Of a stretch of 64,000 bases of DNA, positions 35,899 through 47,846 are shown piece after piece. The stretch's first letter is position 1, and every line of letters begins with the position of its first letter. The DNA comes from an uncultured Flavobacteriales bacterium (GTDB lineage: Bacteria; Bacteroidota; Bacteroidia; Flavobacteriales_G; Salibacteraceae): the NCBI GenBank assembly GCA_905479105.1, contig CAJQLE010000002.1, positions 62,001 through 126,000 of the forward strand, read 5' to 3'. A model generated the notes under the pieces. That model was not told the DNA's origin and did no database searches. It saw only the letters and a program-made list of their open reading frames with translations. The position numbers were made by a program, and so were the translations under genes.

Positions 35899-35902
35899 AA
35901 GC

Positions 35903-38233
35903 ATGCCATCCCGAGCTACACGGACACTAACCTTTATAATTATTATGCTTTCGCAATGTGCTTTAGCACAATCTGTTGGCGTAGTATTTAGTGGCGGTGG
36001 TGCTTCCGGATTAGCTCATGTTGGAGTTCTTAAAGCACTAGAAGAAAATGGTATCCCGATTGACTATATCGCTGGCGCCTCAATTGGAGCCTTAGTCGCA
36101 GGATTATATAGTGCTGGCTATAGTCCAGATCAAATTGAAGCGATGCTCACAAGCAGCAAGTTTCGAGACTTAGCCTCAGGCCAATTGGAAGATAAGTATG
36201 TCTATTATTTCCGAAAACCTCTTCAAAACGCGAATTGGGTCTCGATAAAGTTTTCATCTTTCTCAAACTTTCTTGAAACTTCTATTCCAACCAGTTTTAT
36301 AAATCCTGCTGCACTTGATCTTGAATTAATGAGAATTCTTGATCCAGCCAGCATGGTCTGCGACTATCAGTTCGATAGTCTTTTTATTCCATTTAGATGC
36401 GTAGCCTCTGATATTGTAGATAAGAAATCCGTGGTGTTTAAAGATGGTAATTTGAATGTTGCCGTAAGAGCAAGCATGAGCTACCCTGCTTATTTAAAGC
36501 CATTGAGAATAGATGGCAAATTGCTTTATGACGGAGGTCTTTACAATAATTTCCCAACCGATGTGATGCGGGATGAATTCAATCCAGATATAATAATTGG
36601 TAGTAATGTATCATCCAACGAATCTCCACCAGAGGAAGATGACTTTTTAAGTCAAATTCGAAATATGGTCATAAGTAAAACGAATTATCAGCTCAATGGT
36701 GATTCAACTGTCCTGATTGAACCTAAGGTCGAATACGGAATATTCAATTTCAACCACCTTCAAGAAAGTATCGACTCAGGTTACGTTGCTACTCTAAAAG
36801 AAATTGAGACAATAAAGGCCATAGTCCATCGCAGGGTTCATCATAAAGTTATGGACGAAAAGAGACTAAAGTTCAATCGTAGAAAAACGAGTCTAGTCTT
36901 CAATGAATATGAGTATGAAGGTCTAACTAAGACGGAGACTAGATACGTGAACAGAATTATGCAACCAAAAAAAAATAGTAAGCTGGGATTTCCAGAGATG
37001 AAGAAAAACTATTATCGCATCTATGAAAATGATAAAATAGCTCGACTGTTTCCTTTTTCAACCTATAATGCTTCTGACAGCACGTATAAGTTAACCCTTA
37101 AAGTAAAGAAGGAAAAAAACATGCTTCTAGAATTTGGAGGTAATGTTTCTTCTAGACCCATAAACACAGGTTATATTGGTATTGGCTATAACACGATCAA
37201 CAATACCGGGGTAAGCTTCAACGCGAATGCTTATTTCGGAAAACTTTACGCCTCTGTTTTGGCGAAAGCGAGAGTGGATATCCCAATAAGATTTCCGATA
37301 TATATCGAACCCATAATAACAATTAATCGCTGGAACTACTTTGATAGTCGTGCAACTTTCTTCGAGGATAATAATTCACTCTTTCTTATTCAAAATGAAC
37401 AATTCGCCATAATCAACACCGCCTTTGCTGCGAGTAATAAAACTAAAATATCTCTATCAGGTGGGCTGCTCTCTCTCCGTGATGATTATTATCAGTCCAA
37501 TTCTTTCGGACAAGATGATATAACGGATAAAACCGTTTTCTTAGGCTCAACATTCGCAGCATCATTTGAAAAGAACAGCCTGAATGATAAGCTGTATCCA
37601 AATGAGGGATCAGCATTACGATTATCTATACGTAATACCAATGGAGAAGAATCCTACAACCCAGGAACAACAGCATCTGAACAAAACGTAGTTCTAAAAA
37701 ATCACAATTGGATTGATGCAAAACTCAGCTATGATCACTATTACAAATCCAAAGGAATCATACGTCTAGGCTTTTATGCAGAAGTGATGTACAGCGATCA
37801 AGATCTCTTTACAAACTATACCGCTAGCTCTCTTCGATCTCCCTCATTTCAGCCTACACCTGAAAGTAAAACTTTATTTCTTGAGTCCTTTAGAGCATAT
37901 CAATATGCCGCATTCGGGCATAAATTCATAATCAACATTATAAAGGATGTTGATTTAAGACTTGAAGGTTATGTGTTTCAGCCCTATAGATTTGCAGAAA
38001 ATAGAAATGATCAAGGTCTGGTTCCAAATGACAAACGAAGTCTTGAAAGGCGATATACAATAGCAACGGCAAACGCTGTATATAGAAGTCCGCTGGGGCC
38101 AATAAGTTTCTCTTTAAATTATTACTACAATGTGCCCGAAGTAAGCTCAGACAATCTTGGGGAACAAAGAGTACCAATTACCTTTTTATTCCATTTTGGA
38201 TACATCCTCTTTAATGACAAAGCACTAAAATAA
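35903..38233 (+). CDS. Patatin-like phospholipase fused to an Omp85/BamA-type barrel
   Basis: A 776-residue secreted protein with a signal peptide (about residues 1-23, ending ALAQ). The patatin domain (about 24-310) has the oxyanion loop GGGASGLAHVG, the nucleophile Ser60 in GASIG and the catalytic Asp210 in YDGGLYNNFP. The region 310-380 is compatible with a POTRA-like linker. The C-terminal half is rich in amphipathic strands ending PITFLFHFGYILF, as in 16-stranded Omp85 surface-antigen barrels. The architecture parallels PlpD/FplA type Vd autotransporters, in which the barrel displays or exports the lipase. Substrate specificity is not predictable. Confidence 0.88.
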   Translation: MPSRATRTLTFIIIMLSQCALAQSVGVVFSGGGASGLAHVGVLKALEENGIPIDYIAGASIGALVAGLYSAGYSPDQIEAMLTSSKFRDLASGQLEDKYVYYFRKPLQNANWVSIKFSSFSNFLETSIPTSFINPAALDLELMRILDPASMVCDYQFDSLFIPFRCVASDIVDKKSVVFKDGNLNVAVRASMSYPAYLKPLRIDGKLLYDGGLYNNFPTDVMRDEFNPDIIIGSNVSSNESPPEEDDFLSQIRNMVISKTNYQLNGDSTVLIEPKVEYGIFNFNHLQESIDSGYVATLKEIETIKAIVHRRVHHKVMDEKRLKFNRRKTSLVFNEYEYEGLTKTETRYVNRIMQPKKNSKLGFPEMKKNYYRIYENDKIARLFPFSTYNASDSTYKLTLKVKKEKNMLLEFGGNVSSRPINTGYIGIGYNTINNTGVSFNANAYFGKLYASVLAKARVDIPIRFPIYIEPIITINRWNYFDSRATFFEDNNSLFLIQNEQFAIINTAFAASNKTKISLSGGLLSLRDDYYQSNSFGQDDITDKTVFLGSTFAASFEKNSLNDKLYPNEGSALRLSIRNTNGEESYNPGTTASEQNVVLKNHNWIDAKLSYDHYYKSKGIIRLGFYAEVMYSDQDLFTNYTASSLRSPSFQPTPESKTLFLESFRAYQYAAFGHKFIINIIKDVDLRLEGYVFQPYRFAENRNDQGLVPNDKRSLERRYTIATANAVYRSPLGPISFSLNYYYNVPEVSSDNLGEQRVPITFLFHFGYILFNDKALK

Positions 38234-38263
38234 ACTTACACGCGCTATGTCACACTATAAAAA

Positions 38264-38291
38264 AGCCCCGACAACTTACGTTGTCAGGGCT
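38264..38291 (-). terminator. Rho-independent terminator of the rpoBC operon
   Basis: A 12-bp stem with one mismatch (AGCCCTGACAAC with GTTGTCGGGGCT on the minus strand) around a 4-base loop, followed by TTTTTTAT. It lies 21 bases after the DUF3467 stop and ends the long minus-strand supercluster. It may also slow read-through from the patatin gene. Confidence 0.88.
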
Positions 38292-38312
38292 AATATACTA
38301 TTGACTTAAGAG

Positions 38313-38639
38313 TTAAGCCTCGCCTGTAGGCCCACCAAAATTCATCGGAAAAGGCGCAACACCACTTTGCTCTACATCCGCAATTTCGCCATGTTGTGAT
38401 TCAAATTTTCTGACATTCTCATTCAGAGCCTTTAGTAATCGCTTGGCATGTTGCGGAGTTAAAATAATCCGTGACTTAACCTTCGCCTTTGGCGTTCCGG
38501 GCATCATACTAACAAAATCAACTATAAACTCAGCAGTAGAATGAGTGATTATAGCGAGGTTAGAGTATTCACCCTGTGCCACCTCCTCACTCAACTCAAT
38601 ATTAATCTGTCCTTGTTTTTGATCTTTTTCGTCAGCCAT
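38313..38639 (-). CDS. DUF3467 protein, last gene of the rpoBC operon
   Basis: A 108-residue soluble protein of the DUF3467 family: INIELSEEVAQGEYSNLAIITHS, FIVDFVSMMPG, KVKSRIILTPQHAKRLLKALNENV, and a Gly/Pro-rich tail. No signal peptide or membrane helix is present. It begins 7 bases after the rpoC stop. The same gene follows rpoC in many Bacteroidota, suggesting a conserved link to transcription or to operon expression, but no function is established to my knowledge. Confidence 0.88.
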   Translation of the reverse strand: MADEKDQKQGQINIELSEEVAQGEYSNLAIITHSTAEFIVDFVSMMPGTPKAKVKSRIILTPQHAKRLLKALNENVRKFESQHGEIADVEQSGVAPFPMNFGGPTGEA

Positions 38640-38646
38640 GCTTCTC

Positions 38647-41600
38647 TTATTTATCTAGTTCTTCAACTACTTGAGATGAGTCAACTCCTACCATCTGATC
38701 ATACTCGTCTTGACTACCAACAATAATGCTTTGGTAATTTTTAAGACCAGTACCAGCTGGAATAAGGTGACCAACAATCACATTCTCTTTCAAGCCTTTC
38801 AAGTAATCCTCCTTACCACTAACAGCCGCTTCGTTAAGCACTTTAGTAGTTTCTTGGAATGACGCTGCTGAAATAAAGCTATCTGTTTGAAGTGATGCTC
38901 TGGTAATACCCTGAAGAATAGGACGACCTGTTGCCGCAATTGCCTCACGGAATTCGACAAGCTTCATATCCTTTCTTCTCAAGATTGAGTTTTCATCTCT
39001 CAATTTACGAGCAGATATTATCTGTCCAGCTATCACATTTTCAGACTCACCAGCATCCATTACCACTTGCATTCCAAAGATCATATCGTTTTCCGCGATA
39101 AACTCAACCTTATTAGCAATTTGGTTCTCAAGGAATCGTGTATCTCCTGGATCAAGAATAATAACTTTTCGCATCATCTGACGCACAATCACTTCGAAGT
39201 GCTTATCATTAATCTTCACACCTTGAAGTCGATATACTTCTTGAATCTCGTTTACAAGATATTCCTGAACAGCTGTTGGTCCTTTAATCGCAAGGATATC
39301 TGCAGGAGTAATCGCTCCATCAGACAATGGCTGACCCGCTTTAACGAAGTCATTCTCTTGCACTAGGATGTGTCTAGATAATGGAACTAAGTATTTAGAC
39401 TTATCACCCAATCTTGACTCCACGATAATTTCTCTGTTACCTCTTTTGATTTTACCGAAAGAAACGATACCATCAATTTCAGAAACGATAGCTGGGTTAG
39501 AAGGGTTTCTTGCTTCGAAAAGCTCAGTAACTCTTGGAAGACCTCCAGTAATATCACCTGAAGACTTACCACCTGAACGTGGAATCTTTACAAGAATTTC
39601 ACCAGGACCTACCTTATCAGCTTCGCTCACCATAATGTGCGCTCCAACAGGTATACTATAAGTTCTAAGCACTTCTCCTTTGTTATCAACTACATTGATA
39701 GCAGGGTTTAATGTCTTATCTCTATTATCGATAATAACCTTTTCACGGAAACCAGTTTGCTCATCTGATTCTTCTTTGTACGTAAGACCTTCTTGAATAC
39801 TTTCAAAATCAAGCTTACCTGCGAATTCAGAAACAATAACTGCGTTGTAAGGATCCCAAGAACAGATTAGATCCCCTTTCTCAAGAGTTTCTCCTGGTTT
39901 CTTGAACATCTCAGAACCATAAGGAATATTGTTGGTAGCAACGGTTAAACCAGTCTTCTTATCAACGACACGCATTTCTGCAGATCTACCAATAACGATG
40001 ATTTGTTTACTACCATCTTTAGCTTTCTTCTCTACCGTTCTTAATTCATCAATTTCCAAAACACCTGGTTGCTTCGCAGTAATCTTCGACTCAGAAGCAA
40101 TACTCGATGCCGTACCTCCAACGTGGAATGTTCTCAGAGTAAGCTGTGTTCCTGGCTCTCCAATAGACTGAGCAGCGATAACACCAACTGCTTCACCCAT
40201 TTTCACATCATGGCCATTTGCCATATTCTGACCATAACATTTCGAACAAATACCTCTTGGCATTTCACATGTAAGTGCAGATCTGATTTCAACTTCATCT
40301 ATACCAAGCTGCTCTATCAATTCTGCTGTATCGTCAGATATATATCCTCCTGCTTCAACAATCATTTCATCCGTTTCTGGATTCATCACATTATGAACAG
40401 AGGTTCTACCTTGAATTCGTTCTTTAAGAGACTCAACGATTTCTTCATTCTTCTTAAGGGCAGACATAGTCAGACCTCTCAAAGTACCACAGTCGTCAGA
40501 AGTTACAATAACGTCCTGAGCAACATCGACCAATCTACGCGTTAAGTATCCAGCATCCGCTGTCTTAAGGGCAGTATCGGCAAGACCTTTACGTGCACCG
40601 TGTGTAGAAATAAAGTACTCAAGAATTGAAAGACCTTCACGGAAGTTAGAGAGAATAGGATTCTCAATAATTTCACCTCCTTGTGATCCAGATTTTCTTG
40701 GCTTAGCCATCAAACCTCTCATACCTGAAAGCTGACGAATCTGTTCTTTAGATCCCCTCGCTCCAGAATCAAACATCATATAGATCGAGTTGAACCCTTG
40801 GTTATCATTCTTCAATCTATCCATCAACACATGCGTCAACTTAGAGTTGGTATGTGTCCAGATGTCAATGATTTGGTTATAACGTTCGTTGTTCGTAATG
40901 AGACCCATGTTATAGTTCATCATTACTTCATCAACTTCCTGCTGTGCTTTAGCCAAAAGGTCTACTTTCTCTTCTGGAACAAGTACGTCAGACAGGTTGA
41001 ATGAAAGACCACCTTTAAATGCCATGTAGAAACCTAGAGACTTGATATCATCTAAGAACTTCGCAGTTTTAGCAGTTCCACAAACTTTCAATACACGACC
41101 AATAATATCTCTTAATGATTTCTTAGTCAGTACTTCGTTGATGTAACCTACTTCTTCTGGAACAACTTGGTTGAACATAACCCGACCACAAGATGTGTCT
41201 ACGATCATTCGTTCACCTTTGTTATTTACTCTCACCTTAATGTGTGAGTGAAGTCCTAGCTTACCCTCATTGTACGCTATTGTTACCTCTTCTGGAGAAT
41301 AGAAAATCTTTCCTTCTCCTTTCATTGGCAACTCAGGCGTACTAACTCTAGACTTAGTAATGTAGTAGAGACCCAATACCATATCCTGAGATGGAACCGT
41401 TACCGGTGCTCCATTTGCAGGATTTAAAATGTTGTGAGAAGCTAACATTAATAATTGAGCTTCAAGGATTGCCGCATGCCCCAATGGTACGTGAACAGCC
41501 ATCTGATCACCATCAAAGTCAGCGTTGAATGCTGTACAAACTAACGGGTGAAGTTGAATCGCTTTTCCTTCAATCATTTTTGGTTGGAATGCCTGAATAC

Positions 41601-42948
41601 CTAATCTGTGAAGAGTTGGTGCACGGTTAAGCATTACAGGGTGACCTTTCAAGACATTTTCTAAAATATCCCAAACAACAGGCTCCTTCTTATCAACGAT
41701 TTTCTTCGCTGACTTCACCGTTTTTACAATTCCTCTTTCAATAAGCTTTCGAATAATGAACGGCTTAAACAGCTCAGCTGCCATATCTTTTGGCAATCCA
41801 CATTCGTGTAATTTCAATTCTGGACCTACAACAATTACAGAACGAGCTGAATAGTCAACACGCTTACCGAGTAAGTTTTGACGAAAACGACCTTGCTTAC
41901 CTTTCAAACTATCAGAAAGAGACTTAAGTGCTCTGTTTGACTCAGTCTTAACTGCTGAAGACTTTCTTGAATTATCAAACAAAGAATCAACCGCCTCTTG
42001 AAGCATACGCTTCTCATTACGAAGGATTACTTCAGGAGCTTTAATCTCAAGAAGTCTCTTCAAACGATTGTTACGAATAATAACTCTTCTGTAAAGGTCA
42101 TTCAAGTCAGATGTAGCGAAACGACCACCATCTAAAGGCACTAGAGGTCTTAATTCTGGTGGAATAACCGGAACAACTTTTACGATCATCCACTCAGGAC
42201 GATTAACGATATGCTCATTTGCAGCTCTAAAAGCTTCAACAACTTGTAGCCTCTTAAGAGCTTCGTTTTTACGTTGCTGAGAAGTCTCGGTGCTCGCTTT
42301 GTGACGCAGGTCATAAGAAAGAGCATCAAGATCTAAACGTTTAAGCAATTCATAAAGTGCTTCAGCACCCATCTTAGCTATGAACTTATTAGGATCATCA
42401 TCATCCAAGTACTGGTTTTCTCTAGGAAGTGCATCCAGAATATCTAGGTACTCTTCTTCTGTCAAGAACTCCAAATATTGAAGAGGTTCATCTTCCTTAT
42501 TATTGGCAATACCTGCATTAATTACAACGTATCTCTCGTAGTAAATAATAGTATCCAATTTCTTACTAGGAAGACCCAGCAAGTAACCGATCTTGTTTGG
42601 TAGAGATTTAAAGTACCAAATATGAGCAACAGGAACTACAAGGGAAATATGTCCCATGCGCTCTCTTCTTACTTTCTTTTCGGTAACCTCTACACCACAT
42701 CGGTCACACACAATACCCTTATAGCGAATACGCTTGTATTTACCACAGTGACACTCATAGTCTTTTACTGGACCGAAAATTCGCTCACAGAATAGACCAT
42801 CCCGTTCTGGTTTGTATGTACGATAGTTAATAGTCTCAGGCTTTAGCACCTCTCCATGAGATCTCTCAAGGATCATCTCAGGTGAAGCTAAACTGATAGT
42901 GATTTTGTTAAAACCACTGCTTGGTTTTGTATCTTTTCTTAATGCCAT
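38647..42948 (-). CDS. rpoC: DNA-directed RNA polymerase subunit beta'
   Basis: A 1433-residue beta' subunit. The active-site magnesium motif NADFDGDQM is at residues 475-483 (Asp477, Asp479, Asp481). The N-terminal zinc finger is [20 protein letters not shown], and a second zinc site lies at [13 protein letters not shown]. The trigger loop/bridge helix region [14 protein letters not shown] and the C-terminal double-psi elements are intact. It is 30 bases downstream of rpoB and 7 bases upstream of DUF3467. Confidence 0.98.
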   Translation of the reverse strand: MALRKDTKPSSGFNKITISLASPEMILERSHGEVLKPETINYRTYKPERDGLFCERIFGPVKDYECHCGKYKRIRYKGIVCDRCGVEVTEKKVRRERMGHISLVVPVAHIWYFKSLPNKIGYLLGLPSKKLDTIIYYERYVVINAGIANNKEDEPLQYLEFLTEEEYLDILDALPRENQYLDDDDPNKFIAKMGAEALYELLKRLDLDALSYDLRHKASTETSQQRKNEALKRLQVVEAFRAANEHIVNRPEWMIVKVVPVIPPELRPLVPLDGGRFATSDLNDLYRRVIIRNNRLKRLLEIKAPEVILRNEKRMLQEAVDSLFDNSRKSSAVKTESNRALKSLSDSLKGKQGRFRQNLLGKRVDYSARSVIVVGPELKLHECGLPKDMAAELFKPFIIRKLIERGIVKTVKSAKKIVDKKEPVVWDILENVLKGHPVMLNRAPTLHRLGIQAFQPKMIEGKAIQLHPLVCTAFNADFDGDQMAVHVPLGHAAILEAQLLMLASHNILNPANGAPVTVPSQDMVLGLYYITKSRVSTPELPMKGEGKIFYSPEEVTIAYNEGKLGLHSHIKVRVNNKGERMIVDTSCGRVMFNQVVPEEVGYINEVLTKKSLRDIIGRVLKVCGTAKTAKFLDDIKSLGFYMAFKGGLSFNLSDVLVPEEKVDLLAKAQQEVDEVMMNYNMGLITNNERYNQIIDIWTHTNSKLTHVLMDRLKNDNQGFNSIYMMFDSGARGSKEQIRQLSGMRGLMAKPRKSGSQGGEIIENPILSNFREGLSILEYFISTHGARKGLADTALKTADAGYLTRRLVDVAQDVIVTSDDCGTLRGLTMSALKKNEEIVESLKERIQGRTSVHNVMNPETDEMIVEAGGYISDDTAELIEQLGIDEVEIRSALTCEMPRGICSKCYGQNMANGHDVKMGEAVGVIAAQSIGEPGTQLTLRTFHVGGTASSIASESKITAKQPGVLEIDELRTVEKKAKDGSKQIIVIGRSAEMRVVDKKTGLTVATNNIPYGSEMFKKPGETLEKGDLICSWDPYNAVIVSEFAGKLDFESIQEGLTYKEESDEQTGFREKVIIDNRDKTLNPAINVVDNKGEVLRTYSIPVGAHIMVSEADKVGPGEILVKIPRSGGKSSGDITGGLPRVTELFEARNPSNPAIVSEIDGIVSFGKIKRGNREIIVESRLGDKSKYLVPLSRHILVQENDFVKAGQPLSDGAITPADILAIKGPTAVQEYLVNEIQEVYRLQGVKINDKHFEVIVRQMMRKVIILDPGDTRFLENQIANKVEFIAENDMIFGMQVVMDAGESENVIAGQIISARKLRDENSILRRKDMKLVEFREAIAATGRPILQGITRASLQTDSFISAASFQETTKVLNEAAVSGKEDYLKGLKENVIVGHLIPAGTGLKNYQSIIVGSQDEYDQMVGVDSSQVVEELDK

Positions 42949-42978
42949 TTCAACAATATAGAATGGTTAATAATAAGC

Positions 42979-45900
42979 TTAATCGAGTGTAATATTTAGA
43001 CCTAGGCCGCGCATTTCATGAAGCAATACGTTGAAGGATTCTGGAATACCAGGCTCTGGCATTGGTTCTCCTTTAACAATAGCTTCATAAGCCTTAGCTC
43101 TTCCTACTACGTCATCAGACTTCACAGTCAATATCTCACGAAGAATGTTGGCAGCACCGAATGCCTCAAGTGCCCACACTTCCATTTCTCCAAATCTTTG
43201 ACCTCCAAATTGAGCTTTACCTCCGAGTGGTTGTTGAGTAATAAGTGAGTAAGGACCGATAGATCTCGCATGCATCTTGTTATCAACTAAGTGATGCAGT
43301 TTCAACATATAAATCACACCAACGGTTGCAGGTTGATCAAAACGATCTCCTGTTCCACCATCATAAAGGAATGATCTGCCGTTTTCAGGAACATTGCCCT
43401 TCTTAGTCCATTCTTCAACGTCAGCTACAGAAGCTCCGTCAAAAATTGGAGTAGAAAACTTAACTCCTAAGTTCTTACCTGCCCAACCAAGTACAGTTTC
43501 GTAAATCTGTCCAAGGTTCATACGCGATGGCACACCCAATGGGTTAAGAACAATATCAACTGGAGTTCCATCCTCAAGGAATGGCATGTCTTCTTGACGA
43601 ACAATCTTAGCAACAATACCCTTGTTACCATGACGTCCAGCCATCTTATCTCCTACTTTAAGCTTACGCTTGTTTGCTAGGTAGACTTTGGCCAATTGAA
43701 TAATACCTGAAGGAAGTTCATCACCAACAGTGATTGAAAACTTCTTACGCTTCATTGTTCCTAAAGCCTCATTCGCCTTAACGCTATAGTTATTAAGAGA
43801 TCGCTTGATCATTGTATTCTTATCATCATCAGTCGTCCATCCGTTCGGATTTAGGTTTGTGTAATCCAAACCAGTTAGACTCTTTTGAGTGAACTTAGTA
43901 CCTTTCTTGATCAACTCTTCATTGAAGTTATTGAATACTCCTTGAGATGTCTTACCATTCACAATCGTGAATAATTTATCTACCAATCGACCATTCAAAG
44001 CATCAATTTCCTTCTCGTATCCTTTATCAATCTCATCAATGATGTTTTTCTCTTGAGCTTTCATCTTGCGATCCTTTATTGCTCTTGAGAAAAGTTTCTT
44101 CTCAATAACAACTCCAGAACCACTTGGTGGAACTTTCAAGGAAGCGTCTTTTACATCGCCAGCTTTATCACCAAAAATTGCACGTAGAAGTTTTTCTTCT
44201 GGAGTTGGATCAGTTTCACCCTTTGGTGTGATCTTACCAATAAGAATATCGCCTTCCTTAACTTCTGTTCCGACTCTAATTAAACCGTTTTCATCAAGGT
44301 TCTTAGTAGCTTCTTCACTTACGTTAGGAATATCTGCTGTCAACTCTTCTAAGCCTCTTTTCGTGTCACGAACTTCAAGAACGTACTCAGCAACGTGAAG
44401 GCTAGTGAATATGTCATCGCGAACAACTTTTTCAGAGATTACAATCGCATCCTCAAAGTTGTAACCTTTCCAAGGCATGAATGCTACCATAAGGTTTCTA
44501 CCTAATGCCAGCTCCCCTTGTTGGGTTCCATAACCTTCGCAAAGAACATCTCCATTCATTACCTTTTGACCTTTTAGCACTATCGGCTTAAGGTTTATGG
44601 TTGTGCTTTGGTTCGTCTTCTTGAATTTGATTAAAGGATAAGTCTTGTATTCGTTATCGAAACTTACAAGTTCATCATCATCGCTTCTGTCATACTTAAC
44701 AGTGATTGAATTAGCATCTACGCTATCAATTACTCCATCACCTTCAGCATGAATCAATACTCTGGAATCATGGGCAACCAATCTCTCTAATCCTGTTCCA
44801 ACGATTGGAGATTCTGGACGCAATAACGGTACTGCTTGACGACTCATGTTTGATCCCATCAACGCACGGTTAGCATCATCATGTTCCAAGAAAGGAATTA
44901 AAGATGCTGCAATCGAAGCTATTTGGTTCGGAGCAACGTCCATCAATGTCAATTGACTCGGTGCAACTACAGGGAAATCACCCTCAAATCTGGCTTTCAC
45001 CTTTTCTGTTGTGAATACTCCTTTTTCATTGATCTTAGCATTTGCCTGAGCAATCATTTGCTCATCTTCCTCTTCAGCACTCAAGTAGATAATGTCATCT
45101 AACTTAACCGCTGCATCAGCTACCTTACGATAAGGTGTTTCAATGAAGCCAAGCTTATTCACTTTAGCATAAACACACAATGAAGAAATCAAACCAATGT
45201 TTGGACCTTCAGGCGTTTCAATGGTACATAAGCGACCATAGTGAGTATAGTGAACGTCACGTACTTCGAATCCAGCTCTTTCTCTCGAAAGACCGCCTGG
45301 GCCTAATGCTGACAATCTTCTCTTATGTGTAATTTCAGACAATGGATTCGTTTGATCCATAAACTGAGACAACTGATTCGTTCCAAAGAATGAATTAATC
45401 ACAGAAGACAAAGTCTTCGCGTTAATCAAATCGATTGGAGTAAATACTTCGTTGTCACGAACATTCATACGCTCACGAATCGTTCTAGCCATACGAGCTA
45501 GACCAACACCAAACTGGTTGTATAGTTGTTCTCCAACAGTTCTTACCCTTCTGTTACTTAAGTGATCAATATCATCAACATCTGTTTTAGAGTTGATCAA
45601 TTCAATCAAGTACTTAATGATTTCAATGATATCAACTTTTGTAAGAACTCTGATCTCCATGTCAATATCAAGACCAAGCTTCTTATTGATTCTATAACGA
45701 CCAACTTCACCTAAGTCATATCTCTTATCAGAGAAGAATAATTTATCAATAATTCCACGAGCTGTCTCCTGATCTGGTGGCTCAGCGTTACGCAGTATTC
45801 TGTATATATGCTCTACCGCTTCAATTTCTGAGTTTGAAGGGTCTTTCTGCAACGTATTATATATAATCGCGTGATCTGCAGCATTCACATTCTCCTTATG

Positions 45901-46785
45901 AAGAAGAATTGTTTTTACTTCAGCATCCAAGATTATCTCCATGTGAGAATCTTCGATAACTGATTCACGGTCAACTACTACTTCATTTCTTTCAATAGAT
46001 ACAACTTCTCCAGTATCTTCATCAACGAAGTCTTCAAACCATGTCTTCAAAACACGCGCTGCAAGTCTTCGACCTACAACTTTCTTTAATCCTGTTTTAC
46101 TAACCTTTACTTCATCAGCAAGGTCGAAAATCTCAAGGATCTCCTTGTCACTTTCGTAACCAATTGCTCTTAGTAAAGTTGTTACAGGTAATTTTTTCTT
46201 ACGATCGATGTATGCATACATCACCGCGTTTATATCAGTAGCAAATTCAATCCAAGAACCCTTGAAAGGAATAATACGTGCTGAATAAAGCTTCGTGCCA
46301 TTAGCATGAAAGCTTTGACCAAAGAATACACCAGGCGATCGATGCAATTGAGAAACTACTACTCTTTCAGCTCCATTGATCACGAAAGAACCACGTGGTG
46401 ACATATAAGGGATAGTTCCCAAATAAACATCTTGAACGATTGTCTCAAAATCCTCGTGTTCTGGATCAGTACAGTAAAGTTTTAATTTGGCCTTCAATGG
46501 AACGCTGTAGGTCAGCCCTCTTTCTATACATTCCTCAATAGCGTATCGAGGCGGGTCAACGAAATAATCCAAAAATTCAAGAACGAAATTGTTTCTTGAA
46601 TCAGTGATTGGAAAATTTTCACTGAATACATTGTATAGACCCTCGTTTTCTCTATCCTCAGGAGATGTCTCCAACTGGAAAAAGTCCATAAACGACTTTA
46701 TCTGGATATCTAGAAAATCCGGGTATTGAAGTTGGTTTAGAGTGCGGGAAAAGTTTACTCTTTCCGGAATATTCGATTTGGTCAT
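42979..46785 (-). CDS. rpoB: DNA-directed RNA polymerase subunit beta
   Basis: A 1268-residue beta subunit. The rifampicin-binding region is clear ([34 protein letters not shown]), followed by [14 protein letters not shown]. The conserved [13 protein letters not shown] and the C-terminal [18 protein letters not shown] are present. The residues around the rifampicin pocket look wild type (Asp in FMDQ, His in THKRR, Ser in RLSALG). A hairpin lies between rplL and this gene. Confidence 0.98.
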   Translation of the reverse strand: MTKSNIPERVNFSRTLNQLQYPDFLDIQIKSFMDFFQLETSPEDRENEGLYNVFSENFPITDSRNNFVLEFLDYFVDPPRYAIEECIERGLTYSVPLKAKLKLYCTDPEHEDFETIVQDVYLGTIPYMSPRGSFVINGAERVVVSQLHRSPGVFFGQSFHANGTKLYSARIIPFKGSWIEFATDINAVMYAYIDRKKKLPVTTLLRAIGYESDKEILEIFDLADEVKVSKTGLKKVVGRRLAARVLKTWFEDFVDEDTGEVVSIERNEVVVDRESVIEDSHMEIILDAEVKTILLHKENVNAADHAIIYNTLQKDPSNSEIEAVEHIYRILRNAEPPDQETARGIIDKLFFSDKRYDLGEVGRYRINKKLGLDIDMEIRVLTKVDIIEIIKYLIELINSKTDVDDIDHLSNRRVRTVGEQLYNQFGVGLARMARTIRERMNVRDNEVFTPIDLINAKTLSSVINSFFGTNQLSQFMDQTNPLSEITHKRRLSALGPGGLSRERAGFEVRDVHYTHYGRLCTIETPEGPNIGLISSLCVYAKVNKLGFIETPYRKVADAAVKLDDIIYLSAEEEDEQMIAQANAKINEKGVFTTEKVKARFEGDFPVVAPSQLTLMDVAPNQIASIAASLIPFLEHDDANRALMGSNMSRQAVPLLRPESPIVGTGLERLVAHDSRVLIHAEGDGVIDSVDANSITVKYDRSDDDELVSFDNEYKTYPLIKFKKTNQSTTINLKPIVLKGQKVMNGDVLCEGYGTQQGELALGRNLMVAFMPWKGYNFEDAIVISEKVVRDDIFTSLHVAEYVLEVRDTKRGLEELTADIPNVSEEATKNLDENGLIRVGTEVKEGDILIGKITPKGETDPTPEEKLLRAIFGDKAGDVKDASLKVPPSGSGVVIEKKLFSRAIKDRKMKAQEKNIIDEIDKGYEKEIDALNGRLVDKLFTIVNGKTSQGVFNNFNEELIKKGTKFTQKSLTGLDYTNLNPNGWTTDDDKNTMIKRSLNNYSVKANEALGTMKRKKFSITVGDELPSGIIQLAKVYLANKRKLKVGDKMAGRHGNKGIVAKIVRQEDMPFLEDGTPVDIVLNPLGVPSRMNLGQIYETVLGWAGKNLGVKFSTPIFDGASVADVEEWTKKGNVPENGRSFLYDGGTGDRFDQPATVGVIYMLKLHHLVDNKMHARSIGPYSLITQQPLGGKAQFGGQRFGEMEVWALEAFGAANILREILTVKSDDVVGRAKAYEAIVKGEPMPEPGIPESFNVLLHEMRGLGLNITLD

Positions 46786-46824
46786 GGAAAAGTTAAATTA
46801 TTAATACAAACAACCACAAAGCAC

Positions 46825-46860
46825 AAAGGGTTTAGCCCCCACCATGGGAGCTAAACCTTT
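46825..46860 (-). promoter_or_regulatory. Hairpin in the rplL-rpoB intergenic region (attenuator or processing site)
   Basis: On the minus strand AAAGGTTTAGC pairs with GCTAAACC(C)TTT around a small inner CCC/GGG stem, giving about 11 outer pairs with one bulge. No good T-tract follows, so full termination is unlikely. In other bacteria the rplL-rpoB gap holds an attenuator or RNase III processing site that lowers polymerase expression relative to ribosomal protein. The same role here is an inference from position. Confidence 0.6.
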
Positions 46861-46882
46861 ATAAAGTGCTTATTTAAGAGAA

Positions 46883-47257
46883 TTACTTGATCTCAACCTC
46901 AGCTCCAGCTTCTTCAAGCTGCTTTTTTAGTGCTTCAGCCTCATCTTTTGCTACACCTTCTTTAAGTGGTTTTGGTGCACCATCAACTAATTCCTTAGCT
47001 TCTTTCAAGCCAAGACCAGTCATCTCTTTTACTAATTTCACTACTGCAAGTTTTGATGCGCCACCTCCATTAAGGATTACATCAAATTCTGTTTTCTCCT
47101 CAGCAGCTTCTCCACCACCTGCGGCAGGTCCAGCAACTGCAACTGCAGCGGCAGCAGGCTCAATGCCATATTCATCTTTAAGTATAGTTGCAAGTTCGTT
47201 TACCTCTTTTACGGTAAGGTTTACTAGTTGCTCTGCGAATGCTTTCAAATCAGCCAT
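46883..47257 (-). CDS. rplL: Ribosomal protein bL12 (L7/L12)
   Basis: A 124-residue protein. The N-terminal dimerisation helix ([23 protein letters not shown]) is followed by an alanine-rich hinge and the globular domain [35 protein letters not shown]. The full length is normal. It follows rplJ by 43 bases. Confidence 0.97.
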   Translation of the reverse strand: MADLKAFAEQLVNLTVKEVNELATILKDEYGIEPAAAAVAVAGPAAGGGEAAEEKTEFDVILNGGGASKLAVVKLVKEMTGLGLKEAKELVDGAPKPLKEGVAKDEAEALKKQLEEAGAEVEIK

Positions 47258-47300
47258 TTCTATTGATTATTAAATGTTTAACCTAAGTTTTTAATTAAAA

Positions 47301-47825
47301 TTACGATTCCCTCTCTTGGAGAGTCTTGACGATTCCTGCTAATGTTCCACCTCCAGACTTGAGTCCAGAAATAACATTCTTAGCAGGCGATTGTAGTAAG
47401 CCTATGATTTCACCAATCAATTCATCTTTAGATTTCAATGCTACTAAAGCATCAAGATTGTTGTCACCTACGTACACACTCTCTTGAATGTAAGCTCCTT
47501 TTAATAAAGGAACTGCCACCTTCTTTCTAAAATCCTTGATCAGTTTAGCTGGTGCATTACCAACCTCCGAAATCATTAGTCCAGTGTTACCTACCAATAC
47601 AGTTGATAATTCACCATACTCTCTGCCTTCAACTCTTTCCATTGCTTTTCGAAGCAATGTATTTTTCACTACTTGTAATTGCACATCCCTTTGGAAGCAA
47701 AGCCTGCGCAATTTACTAGTGTCTTCAGCATTAAGACCGGCAATATCTGTAAGGTACACCACCTCACTCTTACTCAATCTCTCAGCAAGATCACTGATAA
47801 AAGAATTTTTTTCTTGACGTGTCAT
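47301..47825 (-). CDS. rplJ: Ribosomal protein uL10
   Basis: A 174-residue stalk-base protein. The start TRQEKNSFISDLAERLSKSEVVYLTDIAGL and the central VVKNTLLRKAMER are typical, and the C-terminal helix that anchors L7/L12 is present. Only 21 bases separate it from rplA, so the classic long L10 leader seen in other phyla cannot be present here. Confidence 0.96.
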   Translation of the reverse strand: MTRQEKNSFISDLAERLSKSEVVYLTDIAGLNAEDTSKLRRLCFQRDVQLQVVKNTLLRKAMERVEGREYGELSTVLVGNTGLMISEVGNAPAKLIKDFRKKVAVPLLKGAYIQESVYVGDNNLDALVALKSKDELIGEIIGLLQSPAKNVISGLKSGGGTLAGIVKTLQERES

Positions 47826-47846
47826 CTCACTTTGTTGATTAAGTTA

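Noticed and set aside
38647-46785. Plus-strand open frames within rpoB and rpoC
   Set aside because: They lie fully inside strongly conserved genes, have no family resemblance and no promoter elements.
46887-47273. 128-codon plus-strand frame opposite rplL
   Set aside because: A serine/alanine-rich shadow of the alanine-rich hinge of bL12; no independent support.
47826-47846. L10 leader regulatory RNA upstream of rplJ
   Set aside because: Only 21 bases separate rplA and rplJ, too short for the leader structure.
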